Both the position numbers and the translations under genes were made by a program. Below are positions 61,700-64,000 of a DNA stretch of 64,000 nucleotides, piece by piece; position 1 is the stretch's first letter, and every line of letters begins with the position of its first letter. Origin of the DNA: Bacteroides fragilis (GTDB lineage Bacteria > Bacteroidota > Bacteroidia > Bacteroidales > DTGW01); NCBI GenBank assembly GCA_945889005.1, contig CAMDBI010000015.1, positions 25,362 to 89,361 on the forward strand, given 5' to 3'. The notes under the pieces are model-generated. The model searched no databases. It was not told where the DNA came from and saw only the letters and a program-made list of their open reading frames with translations.

Positions 61700-62584
61700 T
61701 TAACGCTTTTTAAATAATTTGGTAAGCGGTTTGACAAAATCTTCGCCTGTATATATTAGCGCATTATCAACCATACTTTTTTTGAACGAATCGGAAAGTC
61801 GGTTTTCGAAACCATTCCACCAATACAGAAAGTTCTGTCGGGTTTTAGGATCCGATGTATCGACCCATTGTTCGGTAGCCAATTCGGCATCGTACATTTT
61901 TACCAGGCCAAGCGATGGCATATTTTTTTCGCGAATATCTAAAATTCTTAGAGCAACCACATCGTGTTTTCGGTTTGCAATGCGCAGAGCTTCTTCGAAA
62001 TTGACACAAGCCTTGCTATGGTTGTAATCGATAAAGTCCGACAAAAGAAAGGCTGTACTTTTCTTTTTAATGGCATTGGTCAAATAACGCAAAGCTTCAG
62101 ATATATTGGTTTGGGTGCTCGAAGGCTCAAACTCGATTAGTTCGCGAATGATACGCAATATATGTTGGCGGCCTTTTTTGGGAGGAATAAACTTTTCGAC
62201 TTTGTCCGAAAAAAGTATCACACCAATTTTGTCGTTGTTTTGAATTGCCGAGAACGAGATTACAGCAGCAATTTCGGTCATCAGATCTTTCTTAAGTTGC
62301 TTCTGAGTTCCAAAGAACCCTGAACCACTCACATCGACCAAAAGCATAACAGTAAGTTCGCGCTCTTCTTCAAAAACCTTAATAAATGGATGGTTGAAAC
62401 GAGCCGTAACATTCCAGTCGATGCTGCGAATATCGTCGCCAAATTGGTATTCGCGAACTTCAGAAAAGGCCATACCCTTGCCCTTGAAGGCACTATGATA
62501 TTGACCCGCAAAAATATTTTTTGATAAAGCACGAGTCTTTATCTCAATTTTCCTGACCTTTTTTAATAACTCAGAAGTTTCCAA
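61700..62584 (-). CDS. DUF58-domain protein of the Bat operon
   Basis: 294 residues. Starts at a TTG at 62584 (METSELLKKVRKIEIKTRAL); no ATG is available before residue 37, and the family begins here. Contains FKGKGMAFSEVREYQFGDDIRSIDWNVTARF (DUF58), then a vWA-like region with LLVDVSGSGFFG. Usually works with MoxR ATPases. Two bases between its start and the upstream small-gene stop at 62586. Confidence 0.9.
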   Translation of the reverse strand: METSELLKKVRKIEIKTRALSKNIFAGQYHSAFKGKGMAFSEVREYQFGDDIRSIDWNVTARFNHPFIKVFEEERELTVMLLVDVSGSGFFGTQKQLKKDLMTEIAAVISFSAIQNNDKIGVILFSDKVEKFIPPKKGRQHILRIIRELIEFEPSSTQTNISEALRYLTNAIKKKSTAFLLSDFIDYNHSKACVNFEEALRIANRKHDVVALRILDIREKNMPSLGLVKMYDAELATEQWVDTSDPKTRQNFLYWWNGFENRLSDSFKKSMVDNALIYTGEDFVKPLTKLFKKR

Positions 62585-62585
62585 G

Positions 62586-62996
62586 CTACTTAATTTTTAC
62601 AGTTGAAACAATAAAATAATATTCATCTCTCTTGATATCTACCTTATAAGTCCCAGTATTGTCGATATAAACCCAATTGTCTTTCATTGCTTTTTTAAAT
62701 TTTTTATCGAATTCGCTCACACGAGTATTGAGGTTCGAGTAATCGCTCATCAATTTGTGGCGTGTACAAACATCGTTGCTATCGAGCATAAAAATCCATG
62801 TTTCTTCGTTGTATGAATCGACAAATTTCAAATAATTATATGCGCTATTTTTAGTATTATCGTCGAGGTTAAAGCTCGAATTGTTTTTTTTAACTTCTAC
62901 CTTCAACTGCTCTTTTGACATTCCAATATAGTTTTTCGACCATAAGGGAACAATCATAAAACAACATATTGCTATTGAAATCGGGATTTTTTTCAT
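62586..62996 (-). CDS. small exported protein of the Bat operon
   Basis: 136 residues with a signal peptide (MKKIPISIAICCFMIVPLWS). The mature part is polar, with YNYLKFVDSYNEETWIFMLDSNDVC near the middle and a beta-rich end. I do not recognise the family. It sits between moxR (one base) and the DUF58 gene (one base), so is almost certainly co-translated with them. Confidence 0.65.
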   Translation of the reverse strand: MKKIPISIAICCFMIVPLWSKNYIGMSKEQLKVEVKKNNSSFNLDDNTKNSAYNYLKFVDSYNEETWIFMLDSNDVCTRHKLMSDYSNLNTRVSEFDKKFKKAMKDNWVYIDNTGTYKVDIKRDEYYFIVSTVKIK

Positions 62997-62997
62997 A

Positions 62998-63993
62998 CTA
63001 TGGCACTTCTACTGTGTTTAGAATTTCAGTAATGATATCTTCACTTGTAATATTTTCGGCTTCGGCTTCGTAAGTAAGTCCAATACGGTGACGAAGAACA
63101 TCGTGGCATACAGCACGTACATCTTCGGGTATTACATAACCACGACGCTTGATAAATGCATAGGCTTTCGATGCCTGCGCCAAACTAATACTTGCACGAG
63201 GCGAACCTCCATACGAGATTAAACTTGCAAATTTCTCTAGTTTATATTCAGCCGGGTAACGAGTAGCAAAGACGATATCGAGAATATATCGCTCAATTTT
63301 TTCGTCCATATACACATCTTTAACCACCGCACGAGCTTTTACGATATCTTCGGGTTTTAAGATACAATTTGCTTTTGGAAAACTTTTTTGAAGATTCTGA
63401 CGAATAATGATGCGTTCCTCTTCCTTTTTGGGATAAGAAATTACTACCTTGAGCATAAAACGGTCGACCTGCGCTTCGGGAAGCGGATAAGTACCTTCCT
63501 GCTCTATTGGGTTCTGGGTAGCTAATACAATAAAAGGTTTAGGCAACATAAAGGTTTCGCCACCAATAGTTACCTGTTTTTCCTGCATAGCTTCGAGCAA
63601 AGCACTTTGTACCTTTGCAGGAGAACGGTTGATTTCGTCGGCCAATATAAAATTGGCAAAAATGGGACCTTGTTTTACACTAAATGTTTCGTTCTTAGGG
63701 CTATAAATCATAGTGCCTACAAGATCGGCAGGCAACAGGTCGGGAGTAAACTGAATACGACTAAATTTGGCATCGACAGTAGTTGCCAGCGTATTTATAG
63801 CCAGTGTTTTTGCCAAACCGGGTACTCCTTCTAGCAAAATATGACCATCGGACAACAAACCAATTAATAGACTCTCGACTAAATGTTTTTGACCAACTAT
63901 AACTTTATTGATTTCCATCGAAAGTAGGTCGACAAATGCGCTTTCCTGCTGAATTCTTTCGTTAATTTCTTTAATATTAACTTGATCGCTCAT
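62998..63993 (-). CDS. moxR: MoxR-type AAA+ ATPase of the Bat operon
   Basis: 331 residues. Walker A LEGVPGLAKTL (about 55), Walker B ILADEINRSPAKVQSALLEAM (about 118), sensor LATQNPIEQEGTYPLPEAQ (about 155-175) and sensor-2 YGGSPRAS. Chaperone-like ATPase thought to activate metal- or vWA-containing partners (BatA/BatB). First gene of the operon, start at 63993, 7 bases from the window end; the promoter lies outside. Confidence 0.92.
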   Translation of the reverse strand: MSDQVNIKEINERIQQESAFVDLLSMEINKVIVGQKHLVESLLIGLLSDGHILLEGVPGLAKTLAINTLATTVDAKFSRIQFTPDLLPADLVGTMIYSPKNETFSVKQGPIFANFILADEINRSPAKVQSALLEAMQEKQVTIGGETFMLPKPFIVLATQNPIEQEGTYPLPEAQVDRFMLKVVISYPKKEEERIIIRQNLQKSFPKANCILKPEDIVKARAVVKDVYMDEKIERYILDIVFATRYPAEYKLEKFASLISYGGSPRASISLAQASKAYAFIKRRGYVIPEDVRAVCHDVLRHRIGLTYEAEAENITSEDIITEILNTVEVP

Positions 63994-64000
63994 ATTATTA

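Overview
The window comes from an AT-rich member of the Bacteroidetes (Bacteroidota), most like the order Bacteroidales in the broad sense. Evidence: a complete Bat (aerotolerance-type) operon in the Bacteroidetes order, a GH97 glycosidase, promoter-like TTG-N18-20-TAnnTTT(G/A) boxes instead of sigma70 boxes, few recognisable Shine-Dalgarno sequences, LytTR regulation and many secreted proteins ending their signal peptides in SQ/AQ. I see no rRNA, tRNA, CRISPR array or complete IS; the only mobile-type element is a 171-bp MITE-like sequence.

Layout. 1-2.9 kb: truncated serine acetyltransferase, MITE-like element, APS reductase (cysteine/sulfate assimilation), SirB1-like protein. 3.1-10 kb: a locus of six exported proteins of unknown role (outer-membrane, DUF6175-like and LPP20-like), interrupted by a frameshifted ParE/antitoxin remnant. 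10-24.7 kb: housekeeping and mixed genes: thiamine-binding protein/PnuC/NadR-like kinase, LRR-ankyrin protein, ComB, AroE, TopB, DnaX with an A11 slippery run, isocitrate dehydrogenase, TrmH, LytTR regulator, GH97. 24.7-31.7 kb: a TetR-TolC-HlyD-ATPase-ATPase-permease-permease efflux operon resembling E. coli cecR-ybhGFSR but with the ATPase split in two; the TetR promoter carries two long palindromes, a probable autoregulatory operator. 31.9-36.1 kb: membrane protein, PfkB kinase, isochorismatase-fold hydrolase, KpsF/GutQ-like isomerase, MnmA.

36.1-54.2 kb is a signalling island. A Crp/REC/histidine-kinase set faces a chemotaxis cluster: REC, a 587-residue helical protein with a CheZ-like DxxxQ motif, STAS, CheY, CheA, CheW, one MCP, CheR, a histidine-kinase-like protein whose phosphoacceptor His is Asn, CheD, CheB, a GAF/PAS sensor without kinase, and a kinase-REC hybrid with a degenerate ATP lid. 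No flagellar gene is present, so the output may be gliding, pili or a non-motility process. This island is the best candidate for an undescribed system.

54.2-64 kb: glutathione peroxidase, acylphosphatase and the minus-strand Bat operon (MoxR, small exported protein, DUF58, BatG-like membrane protein, BatA, BatB, BatC, BatD, BatE). Low-complexity short-period repeats occur in several intergenic gaps, including gaps inside operons.
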